Source: Sphingobacteriaceae bacterium (GTDB taxonomy: Bacteria; Bacteroidota; Bacteroidia; B-17B0; Aurantibacillaceae). From it: a stretch of DNA of 64,000 nucleotides. Each line of letters starts with the position of its first letter. Position 1 is the stretch's first letter. Below are positions 36,239 to 45,648 of the stretch, piece by piece. The DNA is taken from positions 1 through 64,000 of the forward strand of contig JADJXI010000005.1 of NCBI GenBank assembly GCA_016715905.1, in the 5' to 3' direction. The notes beneath the pieces were generated by a model. It saw only the letters and a list, made by a program, of their open reading frames with translations. It ran no database searches and was not told the origin of the DNA. Position numbers and translations under genes: made by a program.

Positions 36239-37194
36239 TTATTTTTTCTTTTTAAAACTTGCATGACTGATTCTACAATATGTTCACTGTCTAATCCGTA
36301 TTTGGTCATTAATTGATCGGGCGTTCCGCTTTCTCCAAAACTATCTTTTACAGCAACAAATTCCTGCGGAGTGGGTGTATTTCGCGCTAATAATTGTGCC
36401 ACGCTATCTCCTAATCCTCCGTGCATTTGATGCTCTTCTGCAGTTACTATGCATTTGGTTTTTTGAACGGATTTTAAAATTGCAGATTCGTCTAATGGTT
36501 TAATGGTATGAATATTTATAATTTCAGCATGTATTCCTTTTTCTGCCAATTTTTCTCCGGCTTCAATAGCTTTCCAAACTAGATGTCCAGTGGCAACTAT
36601 GGTTACATCTGAACCTTCATTCAGCATTACAGCTTTGCCGATTTCAAATTTTTGATCCGGTGCAGTAAAGTTGGGAACTGCTGGTCGACCGAATCGTAAA
36701 TAAACCGGACCTTTATGTTGTGCAATGGCAATAGTGGCTGCTTTAGTTTGATTAAAGTCGCAGGGATTAATTACGGTCATTCCGGGTAACATTTTCATTA
36801 ATCCAATATCTTCCAGAATTTGATGGGTAGCTCCGTCTTCTCCTAAAGTTAAACCGGCATGTGAAGCGCAAATTTTTACATTTTTATGGGAGTATGCCAC
36901 GCTTTGTCTGATTTGATCATATACTCGGCCGGTACTAAAATTAGCGAAGGTTCCGGTGAATGGAATTTTTCCGCCAATGGTAAGTCCGGCAGCAATTCCA
37001 ATCATATTGGCTTCAGCAATACCCACTTGAAAAAATCGATCAGGATGAGCTTTTTCAAAGGCATCCATTTTTAATGAACCGGTTAAATCAGCGCATAAGG
37101 CAACAACATTTTCGTTCGTTTTTCCAAGTTCTGACAATCCTGCTCCAAATCCGGAACGGGTATCTTTTTTTTCAGTATAGGTATATTTTTTCAT
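36235..37194 (-). CDS. Transketolase, C-terminal subunit
   Basis: A 319-residue protein equal to the pyrimidine-binding and C-terminal domains of transketolase. It has TRSGFGAGLSELGKTNENVVALCADLTGS, the RFFQVGIAEANMIGIAAGL motif with the conserved catalytic glutamate, and the C-terminal TAEEHQMHGGLGDSVA. The thiamine-diphosphate-binding half is encoded by 38598-39446, so the enzyme is split into two chains as in archaea and many Bacteroidota and Firmicutes. A VWA gene lies between the halves. Its start shares 1 base with the VWA stop. Confidence 0.93.
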   Translation of the reverse strand: MKKYTYTEKKDTRSGFGAGLSELGKTNENVVALCADLTGSLKMDAFEKAHPDRFFQVGIAEANMIGIAAGLTIGGKIPFTGTFANFSTGRVYDQIRQSVAYSHKNVKICASHAGLTLGEDGATHQILEDIGLMKMLPGMTVINPCDFNQTKAATIAIAQHKGPVYLRFGRPAVPNFTAPDQKFEIGKAVMLNEGSDVTIVATGHLVWKAIEAGEKLAEKGIHAEIINIHTIKPLDESAILKSVQKTKCIVTAEEHQMHGGLGDSVAQLLARNTPTPQEFVAVKDSFGESGTPDQLMTKYGLDSEHIVESVMQVLKRKNK

Positions 37195-38564
37195 TAAAAT
37201 AACTTTATAGTTTGTTGTGTACTCGATTTCACTTCAAAATTTCTTTCAATAGTATGGGTGGTCATTTTATCGTGTTGATTTCTGAATAACACTTTATACT
37301 TACCGGGTTGTAAATATATAATTTCATTTGGTATGGCGGTATTTAAGTTACAAACCCAAGTTACGGTTTTTCCATCATCTACATAAATACTTCCGCTCCC
37401 TAAACTCTGTCGGCTAAACAAAACTGTTCCGCTGGCTGGAATTTTAATGGTGTTGGTGCTGCTTTGTTTTATTTCAACATCTTTAAGATAAATACGGGGC
37501 AGCGTAAGAATCTCTAAATCGTATTTGCCCACAATATATTTTTCGGTTTTTCCAAAATCATGCACGTTTAATGTTTTCATTTCTGATTTTTTTCTTACTA
37601 TACTAGTTGGAAAATATTTGCTCAATGAGCCTTCAATTTCCATTTTTAAATAACCCTGAGGTGCATCTACGGGAATGATGTTATGTTTTCCTTTTATAAT
37701 AGTAATGTCTTTTTTCTCCTGTGGGGGAATGGTGTGCACCACTAAATCATATTTCAGGTCAGGATCTAATACCAATGTATCGGGTTTACCTCTATGGTTT
37801 ATGGTATGTAAATAATTATATTTTACATGATTGGTTCCGGCTTCGTAAAATGTCATGTCTACATCCGTTTCGCTGGGCTTTTTTAATATGTCTAACAAGT
37901 CAACTTGTACAGTGGTTTGGCTTAAAGCCTCCGTAATAACTAGTTTTAGTACATTTTTAAAATTGGCTTCATTACTTACATCGTAAAATTTACCCATGCA
38001 ACCGAATATATCCGCAAATTTTATATCTAAACCAACCCCAATTACAAACGGACGAAGAAAAATTCCTTTTTTCTGAAGTTCAATACTTACCTGACATGGA
38101 TTTCCGTTGCACTCCTCAATACCATCGGTAATCAAAATCACAATATTTCTAACGCCCCCCTTAGGAGTGAAATCTGCCGTACACTCACCTAATGAATAAG
38201 CAATAGGCGTTGTGCCTTTGGGCTCTAATCTGTTTATGCGTTGTTTGATTTTAAGATAGGCTGTTGAAACCGGTTCAAAGGGAACTTCCAGTTTACTGTC
38301 TTTGCAATTTCTTTCTTTAAAATCATAATTATGTCCGTAACAACGAAGTGCCAATTCCAAATTCGGATAATTTTTCAGGCTATCTAAAAATTCGCCCATT
38401 ACTCTTTTGGCAACTTCAATTTTAGGAACAGGACTATTCCATCCTGCATACATGCTGTATGAGTCATCAAAAATAAACAGAATGCGGTTAGTGGTTTGGG
38501 AATTAAAATTTAAAACGGCAGAAATTAGAAAAATAAAAAGAAATTGTTTTTTATAGCGCCTCAT
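37194..38564 (-). CDS. Secreted von Willebrand factor A domain protein
   Basis: A 456-residue protein with a signal peptide (about 1-24, LNFNSQ) and a VWA domain (about 26-205). The MIDAS motif is DDSYS (33-37), and LITDGIEECNG is the later metal-contact strand. The remaining 250 residues form beta-rich modules (LDPDLKYDLVVHTIPPQ, GYLKMEIEGS, GSGSIYVDDGKTVTWVC) of unknown type. A periplasmic or surface protein that binds a ligand through a divalent metal is likely. It lies between the two transketolase subunit genes: 33 bases downstream of one and overlapping the other by 1 base. Confidence 0.82.
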   Translation of the reverse strand: MRRYKKQFLFIFLISAVLNFNSQTTNRILFIFDDSYSMYAGWNSPVPKIEVAKRVMGEFLDSLKNYPNLELALRCYGHNYDFKERNCKDSKLEVPFEPVSTAYLKIKQRINRLEPKGTTPIAYSLGECTADFTPKGGVRNIVILITDGIEECNGNPCQVSIELQKKGIFLRPFVIGVGLDIKFADIFGCMGKFYDVSNEANFKNVLKLVITEALSQTTVQVDLLDILKKPSETDVDMTFYEAGTNHVKYNYLHTINHRGKPDTLVLDPDLKYDLVVHTIPPQEKKDITIIKGKHNIIPVDAPQGYLKMEIEGSLSKYFPTSIVRKKSEMKTLNVHDFGKTEKYIVGKYDLEILTLPRIYLKDVEIKQSSTNTIKIPASGTVLFSRQSLGSGSIYVDDGKTVTWVCNLNTAIPNEIIYLQPGKYKVLFRNQHDKMTTHTIERNFEVKSSTQQTIKLF

Positions 38565-38597
38565 TAAATATTTATTCTAAATTCTAAAATCTTACTT

Positions 38598-39446
38598 TTA
38601 ATAATCTCCCAGTGTTACCGGTAACTGTTCCAATGCTTTTTTCAGTTGCTCGTCGTTAGGAGCTGATCCGTGCCACTTGTGCGTGCCCATCATGTAATCT
38701 ACTCCTTGGCCCATTTCTGTTCTCATCAATATCATCACCGGTTTTCCCTTCCCGCAAAGTTTTTTAGCTTCCTCCAATCCCTGTATTACCGCATTTAAAT
38801 CATTTCCGTTGTTGTTTTCCAATACAGTCCATCCAAAGGCTTCAAATTTTGCCTTCAAATTACCTAAAGAAAGCACTTTATCAACATCTCCGTCAATTTG
38901 TCGACCGTTATAATCCACCGTGGCAATCAAATTATCCACTTTATTGGCTGCTGCATACATGGCTGCTTCCCAAATTTGTCCTTCCTGTAATTCTCCATCA
39001 CCGTGCAAGGAATAAACTGTGGTGTTATCCTTGTTTAATTTTTTAGCAAGTGCTGCGCCTATGGCTACACTCATACCTTGCCCTAAAGAACCGCTGGCAA
39101 TACGCACGCCGGGCAATCCCTCGTGTGTTGTTGGGTGACCCTGTAAGCGGGTATTTAATTTTCTAAACGTATTTAATTCGTTAACGGGAAAATATCCGCT
39201 ACGAGCTAATACGCTGTAAAATACTGGAGAAATATGTCCGTTGCTCAGAAAAAATAAATCTTCCTGGTGTCCATCCATTTTAAAGTCAGATGGGTTATGT
39301 TTTAGCACAACCTTATAAAGGGCTACAAAATATTCCACACAACCTAATGAACCGCCGGGATGTCCGCTGCTTACGGCATGAACCATTCTAACAATATCTC
39401 TTCTAACCTGGGTGCATAGGGCTTGCAACTCTTCCATATTTGGCAT
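38598..39446 (-). CDS. Transketolase, N-terminal (thiamine-diphosphate-binding) subunit
   Basis: A 282-residue protein corresponding to the first domain of transketolase. VSSGHPGGSLGCVE contains the early cofactor histidine and phosphate loop. SLHGDGELQEGQIWEAAMYAAANKVDN followed by DYN is the ThDP/Mg motif (GDG...N). Together with 36235-37194 it moves two-carbon units between pentose-phosphate and glycolytic sugars. It is the first gene of the six-gene minus-strand operon. Confidence 0.93.
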   Translation of the reverse strand: MPNMEELQALCTQVRRDIVRMVHAVSSGHPGGSLGCVEYFVALYKVVLKHNPSDFKMDGHQEDLFFLSNGHISPVFYSVLARSGYFPVNELNTFRKLNTRLQGHPTTHEGLPGVRIASGSLGQGMSVAIGAALAKKLNKDNTTVYSLHGDGELQEGQIWEAAMYAAANKVDNLIATVDYNGRQIDGDVDKVLSLGNLKAKFEAFGWTVLENNNGNDLNAVIQGLEEAKKLCGKGKPVMILMRTEMGQGVDYMMGTHKWHGSAPNDEQLKKALEQLPVTLGDY

Positions 39447-39578
39447 AATAATTTTTTTAAGAATTTAAAATTACCCTTAATAATGGGGAATATTAATCTT
39501 TGTTAAAAACTAGCATTCATGTTAAAAACTCTGAAACTCAAAACACACATAAATCGAATGTACTCACTATAAGTTAAG

Positions 39579-39586
39579 TATATTTG
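39579..39586 (+). promoter_or_regulatory. Candidate -7 box (TATATTTG) of ychF
   Basis: TATATTTG matches TAnnTTTG exactly, 65 bases before ATG 39651. No clear TTTG is at the -33 distance. Confidence 0.4.
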
Positions 39587-39650
39587 CATTTTGCAAAATA
39601 TTCGGTTTTTTAGGAATGAATTATTTTGTAAATATTAATTAATAGTATTT

Positions 39651-40751
39651 ATGGCACTAAAATGTGGAATAGTAGGATTACCAAATGTTGGAAAATCAAC
39701 CTTGTTTAATTGTTTAAGTAACGCAAAGGCACAGGCTGCCAATTTTCCTTTTTGTACCATTGATCCGAATGTGGGTACAATTACTGTTCCCGATGAGCGA
39801 TTAAATAAATTAGCAGATTTGGTTCATCCGGAACGAATTTTACCTACTACGGTTGAAATTGTGGATATAGCCGGTTTGGTTAAAGGCGCAAGTAAGGGCG
39901 AAGGTTTAGGAAATAAGTTTTTAGGAAATATACGCGAATGTAATGCTATTTTGCATGTGCTTCGTTGTTTCGACGATCCCAATGTAGTGCATGTGGATGG
40001 TAGTGTTGACCCTGTTCGTGATAAGGAAATAATTGATACCGAATTACAGTTGAAAGATTTGGAAAGCATTGATGCTAAAATTAAAAAATATGAAAAGCTG
40101 GCCAAAACCGGAACAGATAAGGAAGCGGTAAAAATTTATCAGGTAGCTATGAAGGTGAAAAATACATTGGAGGCGGGTCAATCTGCCCGTTCAGCTAATT
40201 TGGATGAAACGGAATTACCCTATATTGCCGATTTACATTTGTTAACCATTAAACCGGTATTGTATGTGTGTAATGTAGATGAAGCATCGGCCAATACCGG
40301 AAATAAATATGTGGATGCTGTAAAAGAAGCAATTAAAAATGAAAATGCAGAATTAATGATTATTACTGCACAAATGGAAAGTGAAATTGCAGCCTTAGAA
40401 ACTTTTGAAGAAAAGCAAATGTTTTTACAAGATATGGGTTTGGAAGAGCCGGGCGTAAATAAACTAATTAAAGCGGCTTACAGATTGTTGAATTTACAGA
40501 CCTATTTTACTGCCGGAGTGAAAGAAGTAAGAGCGTGGACAATTGAAAAAGGATACAAGGCACCTCAAGCTGCCGGTGTAATTCATACCGATTTTGAAAA
40601 AGGATTTATTAAAGCTGAAGTGATGAGCTATAACGATTTTGTTACCCTGGGGTCAGAAGCTGCTTGTCGCGATAACGGTAAACTACGCGTGGAAGGAAAA
40701 GAATATGTGGTGAATGATGGAGATGTAATGCATTTTAGATTTAATGTATAA
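39651..40751 (+). CDS. ychF: Redox-regulated ATPase/GTPase YchF (OLA1 family)
   Basis: A 366-residue Obg-type P-loop protein. G1 is GLPNVGKST (about 8-16), followed by NFPFCTIDPNVG (switch I), VDIAGLVKGASKGEGLGNKFL (G3, switch II) and the C-terminal TGS domain with FFTAG-like YFTAGVKEVRAWT and GFIKAEVMSYND. YchF prefers ATP and interacts with the ribosome; it is nearly universal and of normal length here. It is probably monocistronic with its own promoter. Confidence 0.95.
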   Translation: MALKCGIVGLPNVGKSTLFNCLSNAKAQAANFPFCTIDPNVGTITVPDERLNKLADLVHPERILPTTVEIVDIAGLVKGASKGEGLGNKFLGNIRECNAILHVLRCFDDPNVVHVDGSVDPVRDKEIIDTELQLKDLESIDAKIKKYEKLAKTGTDKEAVKIYQVAMKVKNTLEAGQSARSANLDETELPYIADLHLLTIKPVLYVCNVDEASANTGNKYVDAVKEAIKNENAELMIITAQMESEIAALETFEEKQMFLQDMGLEEPGVNKLIKAAYRLLNLQTYFTAGVKEVRAWTIEKGYKAPQAAGVIHTDFEKGFIKAEVMSYNDFVTLGSEAACRDNGKLRVEGKEYVVNDGDVMHFRFNV

Positions 40752-40773
40752 GTAAGCTGTTTTATTATAATAT

Positions 40774-40792
40774 AAATGATTCATAATCATTT
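40774..40792. promoter_or_regulatory. AT-rich inverted repeat upstream of the AIM24-like gene
   Basis: AAATGATT-CAT-AATCATTT lies between ychF and the next gene, followed by a 14-base-period direct repeat of AAACCTCAAAC (40798 and 40812). There is no T run, so an operator is possible; function unknown. Confidence 0.3.
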
Positions 40793-40844
40793 AAAATAAA
40801 CCTCAAACAAGAAACCTCAAACTAAAAACTTTAAACAGTAAAGC

Positions 40845-41621
40845 ATGAAAAATCACGAAATAGATTATAAATTGATGGGCGAGGAAATGCAATGCGTGGA
40901 AATTGAATTAGATCCTCAGGAAGCAGTTATTGCAGAACCCGGAAGTTTTATGATGATGACAGATGGCATTCAAATGCAAACTTTATTTGGAGATGGAAAT
41001 GAAAAGGGCATTATGGATAAATTGTTTTCGGCCGGTAAACGTTTACTCACCGGTGAAAATTTATTCATGACCGTTTATACCAATAACTCCTCACAAAAAC
41101 GTCAGGTTTCTTTTGCTGCGCCTTATGCCGGTAAAATTATTCCGCTCAACTTACAAGAATTGGGAAATAAAGTAATTTGTCAGAAAGATAGTTTTTTATG
41201 TGCGGCTAAAGGTGTATCGGTTGGTATTGAGTTTCAAAAAAAATTAGGAACCGGACTTTTTGGCGGTGAAGGATTTATTATGCAAAAACTGGAAGGAGAT
41301 GGTTTAGCATTTGTTCACAGTGGAGGACACGTTATCGAAAAAGAATTAAAAGCAGGAGATATGTTTAAAATTGATACCGGTTGTATTGTGGCTTTCACAT
41401 CCACAGTTCAATACGACATTCAGTTTGTTGGTGGTGTAAAAAATTCTTTGTTTGGGGGTGAAGGATTATTTTATGCGGTACTAAGAGGGCCGGGAAAAGT
41501 ATGGATACAAACTTTACCAATAAGCAGGCTAGCCGGGAGAATTCTTTCTTACGGAAAAGGGAGCAGAAAGGAAGAAGGAAGCATTTTAGGAGGAATTGGA
41601 AATTTATTAGATGGTGATTAA
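40845..41621 (+). CDS. AIM24/TIGR00266 family protein
   Basis: A 258-residue soluble protein of the AIM24 beta-prism family. Hallmarks are LDPQEAVIAEPGSFMMMTDGIQM, a glycine-rich loop region, QKLEGDGLAFVHSGGHVIEKEL, IDTGCIVAFTSTVQYDIQFV and PGKVWIQTLPISRLAGRI. The bacterial function is unknown. It sits 32 bases before parE on the same strand. Confidence 0.88.
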   Translation: MKNHEIDYKLMGEEMQCVEIELDPQEAVIAEPGSFMMMTDGIQMQTLFGDGNEKGIMDKLFSAGKRLLTGENLFMTVYTNNSSQKRQVSFAAPYAGKIIPLNLQELGNKVICQKDSFLCAAKGVSVGIEFQKKLGTGLFGGEGFIMQKLEGDGLAFVHSGGHVIEKELKAGDMFKIDTGCIVAFTSTVQYDIQFVGGVKNSLFGGEGLFYAVLRGPGKVWIQTLPISRLAGRILSYGKGSRKEEGSILGGIGNLLDGD

Positions 41622-41653
41622 TAGTTTAAAGTTGAATTTAATTGAAATAAGAA

Positions 41654-43513
41654 ATGGCTAAATCAAATTACACAGAGGATAATATACGATCGTTAGATTG
41701 GAAAGAACACATTCGTACTCGTCCGGGAATGTATATCGGGAAATTAGGTGACGGAAGCGCATTTGATGATGGAATTTATGTATTACTGAAAGAAGTAATG
41801 GATAATTGTATTGATGAATTTATGATGGGTGAAGGAGATAAAATAGAAGTAAATGTAAAAGATGGTGTTGTTTCTATCCGCGATTATGGGCGAGGTATTC
41901 CGTTAGGAAAAGTGGTAGATGTGGTTTCTAAAATGAATACCGGTGGTAAATACGATAGCGATGCATTTAAAAAATCAATTGGATTAAATGGAGTGGGTAC
42001 CAAAGCAGTAAATGCACTTTCTATACATTTCAAAGTTACTGCCTATCGTGATAAACAAGCTAAAACGGCCGAATTTAAGAAAGGCGAATTAGTGAAAGAA
42101 CATCGATTAACCGCTGCGCCGGGTGAAAAAAACGGAACCTACGTTGAATTTAAACCGGATGACACCATTTTTAAAAAGTATCATTTTGTACATGAATATA
42201 TAGATCGCATGATGTGGAATTATGCTTTCTTAAATACCGGCCTAACATTAATTTTAAACGGCAATGAATATAAATCCTTGCACGGATTAAAAGATTTATT
42301 GGAGAAAAATATTAGCGGAGAAACCTTGTACCCCATTATTCATTTGAAAGGAGAAGATATTGAATTGGCAATGACACATAGCAATGAGCATTTTAGTGAG
42401 GAATACTATAGTTATGTGAATGGTCAATATACCACGCAAGGAGGAACGCATTTAGCTGCCTTTAGGGAAGCTATTGTTAAGACCGTTAGGGAGTTTTATA
42501 AAAAAGATTTTGATCCAACAGACGTCAGAAAATCTATAGTGGCTGCAATTTCGGTTAAGGTGCAAGAGCCGGTTTTTGAATCGCAAACCAAAACAAAGTT
42601 AGGCTCCAGTGAAATTGCGCCGGGTGGACAAAGTATTCGAAGTTTTATCGGAGATTTTATAAAACAACAGGTAGATAATTATTTGCATAAAAATCCGGAT
42701 ACCGCAAAAGCCATCGAAGCTAAAATTATTGCGAATGAAAGAGAAAGAAAAGAACTTTCGGGTATTCAAAAATTAGCCAGAGAACGAGCTAAAAAAGCGT
42801 CATTACACAATAAAAAATTGCGCGATTGCCGCATTCATTTAGATGATTCTAAAGATGCACGTCGATTAGAAACCACTATATTTATTTGCGAGGGCGATTC
42901 GGCCAGTGGCTCTATTACTAAAACGCGTGATGTGAATACACAAGCTGTATTTAGTTTAAAAGGAAAACCATTAAATTGCTTTGGCCTTGGAAAAAAAGTA
43001 GTTTATGAAAATGAAGAATTTAATTTGTTACAATCGGCCTTGAATATTGAAGAAGGCTTGGATGACTTAAGATATAATAATGTAGTTATTGCTACCGATG
43101 CTGATGTGGATGGCATGCATATTCGTTTATTATTACTCACTTTCTTCCTTCAATTTTTCCCTGATCTGGTAAAAAACAATCACGTTAAAATATTACAAAC
43201 TCCTTTATTCAGAGTTAGAAATAAAAAAGAAACGGCTTATTGTTATAGTGAGGAAGAACGAAAAGCCGCAGTGGCTAAATTAGGACCAAAACCGGAAATA
43301 ACACGATTTAAAGGTTTGGGTGAAATTAGTCCGGATGAGTTTAAACATTTTATCGGTAAGGATATTCGATTAGAACCTGTACTGATAGATCAAAAAGCAA
43401 GTATACAGGAACTTCTAAATTATTACATGGGCAAGAACACACAAGAGCGTCAGGAGTTTATTATTGATAATTTAAGAGTGGAAAAGGAAGTGGCTGAAGA
43501 AAGCCTTAAGTAA
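41654..43513 (+). CDS. parE: DNA topoisomerase IV subunit B
   Basis: A 619-residue type IIA topoisomerase ATPase subunit. The GHKL ATPase site shows KEVMDNCIDE (46-55), RDYGRGIPLG and GLNGVGTKAVNAL. The TOPRIM domain has EGDSASG (413-419) and ATDADVDGMHIR. GLGEISPDEF is near the C-terminus. ParE rather than GyrB is favoured by the Bacteroidota-type layout and by the large ParC downstream at 47243. Decatenation of daughter chromosomes is the expected role. Three lipoprotein genes separate it from parC. Confidence 0.88.
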   Translation: MAKSNYTEDNIRSLDWKEHIRTRPGMYIGKLGDGSAFDDGIYVLLKEVMDNCIDEFMMGEGDKIEVNVKDGVVSIRDYGRGIPLGKVVDVVSKMNTGGKYDSDAFKKSIGLNGVGTKAVNALSIHFKVTAYRDKQAKTAEFKKGELVKEHRLTAAPGEKNGTYVEFKPDDTIFKKYHFVHEYIDRMMWNYAFLNTGLTLILNGNEYKSLHGLKDLLEKNISGETLYPIIHLKGEDIELAMTHSNEHFSEEYYSYVNGQYTTQGGTHLAAFREAIVKTVREFYKKDFDPTDVRKSIVAAISVKVQEPVFESQTKTKLGSSEIAPGGQSIRSFIGDFIKQQVDNYLHKNPDTAKAIEAKIIANERERKELSGIQKLARERAKKASLHNKKLRDCRIHLDDSKDARRLETTIFICEGDSASGSITKTRDVNTQAVFSLKGKPLNCFGLGKKVVYENEEFNLLQSALNIEEGLDDLRYNNVVIATDADVDGMHIRLLLLTFFLQFFPDLVKNNHVKILQTPLFRVRNKKETAYCYSEEERKAAVAKLGPKPEITRFKGLGEISPDEFKHFIGKDIRLEPVLIDQKASIQELLNYYMGKNTQERQEFIIDNLRVEKEVAEESLK

Positions 43514-43600
43514 ATGTTAAATTATTTTAACTTTTGCATAAAACTAAAACATTAAAGACCACTTTGTCGTGTTAAAGCCTGTTAATATCGAAAAAAAAGA

Positions 43601-43608
43601 TATCTTTG
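43601..43608 (+). promoter_or_regulatory. Candidate -7 box (TATCTTTG) before the LPP20-like lipoprotein
   Basis: TATCTTTG fits TAnnTTTG, 46 bases before ATG 43654; no -33 box at the standard distance. Confidence 0.4.
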
Positions 43609-43653
43609 GCATGAAACGTGAATTGGAATAAGTAACAATAAAAACAAAATAAA

Positions 43654-44232
43654 ATGAAAACTACTCAATTACTTTTAATCCCGGCTATTGCCTTATTATC
43701 TTTAACCGGATGTAAATCAAAAAAGAAACAAACTATTCAAAAGGAAACAGGGGCTGTTGAAATCAGTGTTCCTTTTAGCGAAAGCAAGTATCGTAGCGAT
43801 AATGATGCTTTTCGTGCAAAACAAGTTGGAAAGTCTCCGGATTTAGCCACTGCTAAAAAGATTGCATTCCAAAATGCTAAATCTGAAATGGCTGCTAACA
43901 TCAACAGTACTATTAAAAGAGTAACTGATCAGTACACGAATCAGCGTACAATCGGAAATGCTCAAGAATTCGAAAATAAATTCGAAGAGTTAGCGCGCGA
44001 AGTTGTAAATCTTGAAATGTCTAACGTTAAAGAAATTGGCGAAAAGATTTTCAAAGAGCCGGATGGTTCGTACAGCTACTGGATTGCCGTTGAAGCCGGA
44101 AAAAAAGAAGTGTTCGAAAAGCTAGATGCTAAAATTTCAAACAATGCAAAATTGAAATTGGATTACGATAAACAAAAATTCCAACAAATCTTCGATGCCG
44201 AAATGAAAAAATTGGCTGACGAAGGAAAATAA
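43654..44232 (+). CDS. LPP20-like lipoprotein
   Basis: A 192-residue lipoprotein (lipobox LTGC, Cys20, followed by KSKKK). The mature protein resembles the LPP20 family: ATAKKIAFQNAKSEMAANINS (a helix of alternating Ala/Asn), EFENKFEELAREVVNLEMSNVKEIGEKIF and SYSYWIAVEAGKKEVFEKL. The basic residues after Cys argue against surface export. Its own promoter and a strong terminator make it a single-gene unit. The function of LPP20-family proteins outside Helicobacter is unknown; it is the first of three neighbouring lipoproteins, the last of which has a related domain. Confidence 0.78.
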   Translation: MKTTQLLLIPAIALLSLTGCKSKKKQTIQKETGAVEISVPFSESKYRSDNDAFRAKQVGKSPDLATAKKIAFQNAKSEMAANINSTIKRVTDQYTNQRTIGNAQEFENKFEELAREVVNLEMSNVKEIGEKIFKEPDGSYSYWIAVEAGKKEVFEKLDAKISNNAKLKLDYDKQKFQQIFDAEMKKLADEGK

Positions 44233-44248
44233 TTCATCAACCTTTAAT

Positions 44249-44282
44249 AAAAGAGCATCTTTCAAAAAAAGATGCTCTTTTT
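44249..44282 (+). terminator. Rho-independent terminator after the LPP20-like gene
   Basis: AAAAGAGCATCTTT pairs with AAAGATGCTCTTTT (14 bp, 5-base loop) and runs into T residues. It lies only 10 bases before the TTG start of the next gene, which must be expressed by read-through or an internal promoter. Confidence 0.88.
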
Positions 44283-44291
44283 AATTCAGAT

Positions 44292-45647
44292 TTGAAAAAC
44301 ACATTATACATATTTTATTGCACTGCTTTATTATTGCTGATTTCCTGCTCCGGTTCTAAAAAATACTTTAAAGCCGCAGAAAAATTGGAAAAGCAAGGTT
44401 TAGTAAATGAAGCAGCTGAGTATTATTTACAATCTTTACAACGTAAAATCACTAACGTTGAAGCCCGAATAAAATTAAAGGAAGTTGGCCAAAAATGTGT
44501 TTCGAATATGGCTTCTGATTTTTTCCGGAATTATAACACCAACCAATTAGAAGCTTCCTTAAACTCTTTTGAAAAATTAAAAGAATTTACCAATAAAACG
44601 GCTGTGCTGAATGTGACTTTAGATTATCCTAAACAATATGATGAAGATTATCAAAAGGTAGTGGAATCTTATTGCTCTAAAAATCACGATATCGCTTTTA
44701 CTTTAGTTAATCAAGGAAAGTACAGTGATGCAGTTACCTACATTAATAAAGTAAATAAATATAATCCTACTTACAAAACCACGCAACAGTTAGAGGTTAT
44801 TGCAGTTTGTGAGCCCATTTATCAGGCAGCGGTTGTACAATTAGGAAATAAAAATTACACCAATGCTTACAATCTTTTAAGCAAGGTGAATCACAAAAGT
44901 CCAACTTATAAAGATACCAAGGATTTATATGAACTCGCATCCGAAGGTCAAACAAAACATTTTATGCTTTTTGAACCTAAAAAAGCAAATACCAAAACAG
45001 AAAAAGATTTAGAAGATTATTTATTCAACAACTTTAATCAAATTGCAGTGCAAAAATTCACATTTGCGAAAGTAATTAATAACACACCTTTCAATTACAT
45101 TCCTGATGTTTCAGGTGGTAAGGCTGCAGATGTTGATTTAATTCAGGCTATTCGAAAAGCTACCGGAGCCGATTATTTTTATTCTTATGATATTACAGAT
45201 ATTAAGGAAATTAATAGCGGACCAAAAAAAATAACGTATAAGGCTTTTCAGGAAATTAAAACGAAAAAGAATGATACAACTATTATAATCTCTTACAAAC
45301 AAGTGGATTATAATGTGGTACAGGCCAGTAGAGCCTATAATTATATGTACAATTATAAATTAATTAATGCTGTTTCTAATCAAATTATTTCTTCTCAAAG
45401 TCAACAAGTAAATGCTCAGGATGCCGTAGAATACAACGAATTTGTAAAAACATACGGAGGAAATATTAATCAATTATATCCTTACAATCCGGAACAAACT
45501 GCCCCCGCTGCACGTTATAATCCAAATAAATGGCGCCAGCAATTTAATGCAAATTCTAATTTAAAAAGTTTTGACGTATTAAAAGAAGAAGCGAATAATA
45601 AGGCAATTGATTTGTTCACCAAATCAATTTTAAATAACATGAAGTAA
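44292..45647 (+). CDS. Lipoprotein with TPR-like N-terminus, unknown function
   Basis: A 451-residue lipoprotein (TTG start; lipobox LISC, Cys19, then SGSKK). Residues about 25-230 look like irregular TPR helices (AAEKLEKQGLVNEAAEYYLQS, FTLVNQGKYSDAVTYINKV, NAYNLLSKVNH). The C-terminal part (about 245-451) has ATGADYFYSYDITDIKEI and a repeated-strand pattern reminiscent of CsgG/LpoB-type lipoproteins, which is only a weak similarity. It is followed after 1 base by the next lipoprotein gene, so the two are surely co-expressed. Confidence 0.7.
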   Translation: MKNTLYIFYCTALLLLISCSGSKKYFKAAEKLEKQGLVNEAAEYYLQSLQRKITNVEARIKLKEVGQKCVSNMASDFFRNYNTNQLEASLNSFEKLKEFTNKTAVLNVTLDYPKQYDEDYQKVVESYCSKNHDIAFTLVNQGKYSDAVTYINKVNKYNPTYKTTQQLEVIAVCEPIYQAAVVQLGNKNYTNAYNLLSKVNHKSPTYKDTKDLYELASEGQTKHFMLFEPKKANTKTEKDLEDYLFNNFNQIAVQKFTFAKVINNTPFNYIPDVSGGKAADVDLIQAIRKATGADYFYSYDITDIKEINSGPKKITYKAFQEIKTKKNDTTIIISYKQVDYNVVQASRAYNYMYNYKLINAVSNQIISSQSQQVNAQDAVEYNEFVKTYGGNINQLYPYNPEQTAPAARYNPNKWRQQFNANSNLKSFDVLKEEANNKAIDLFTKSILNNMK

Positions 45648-45648
45648 A

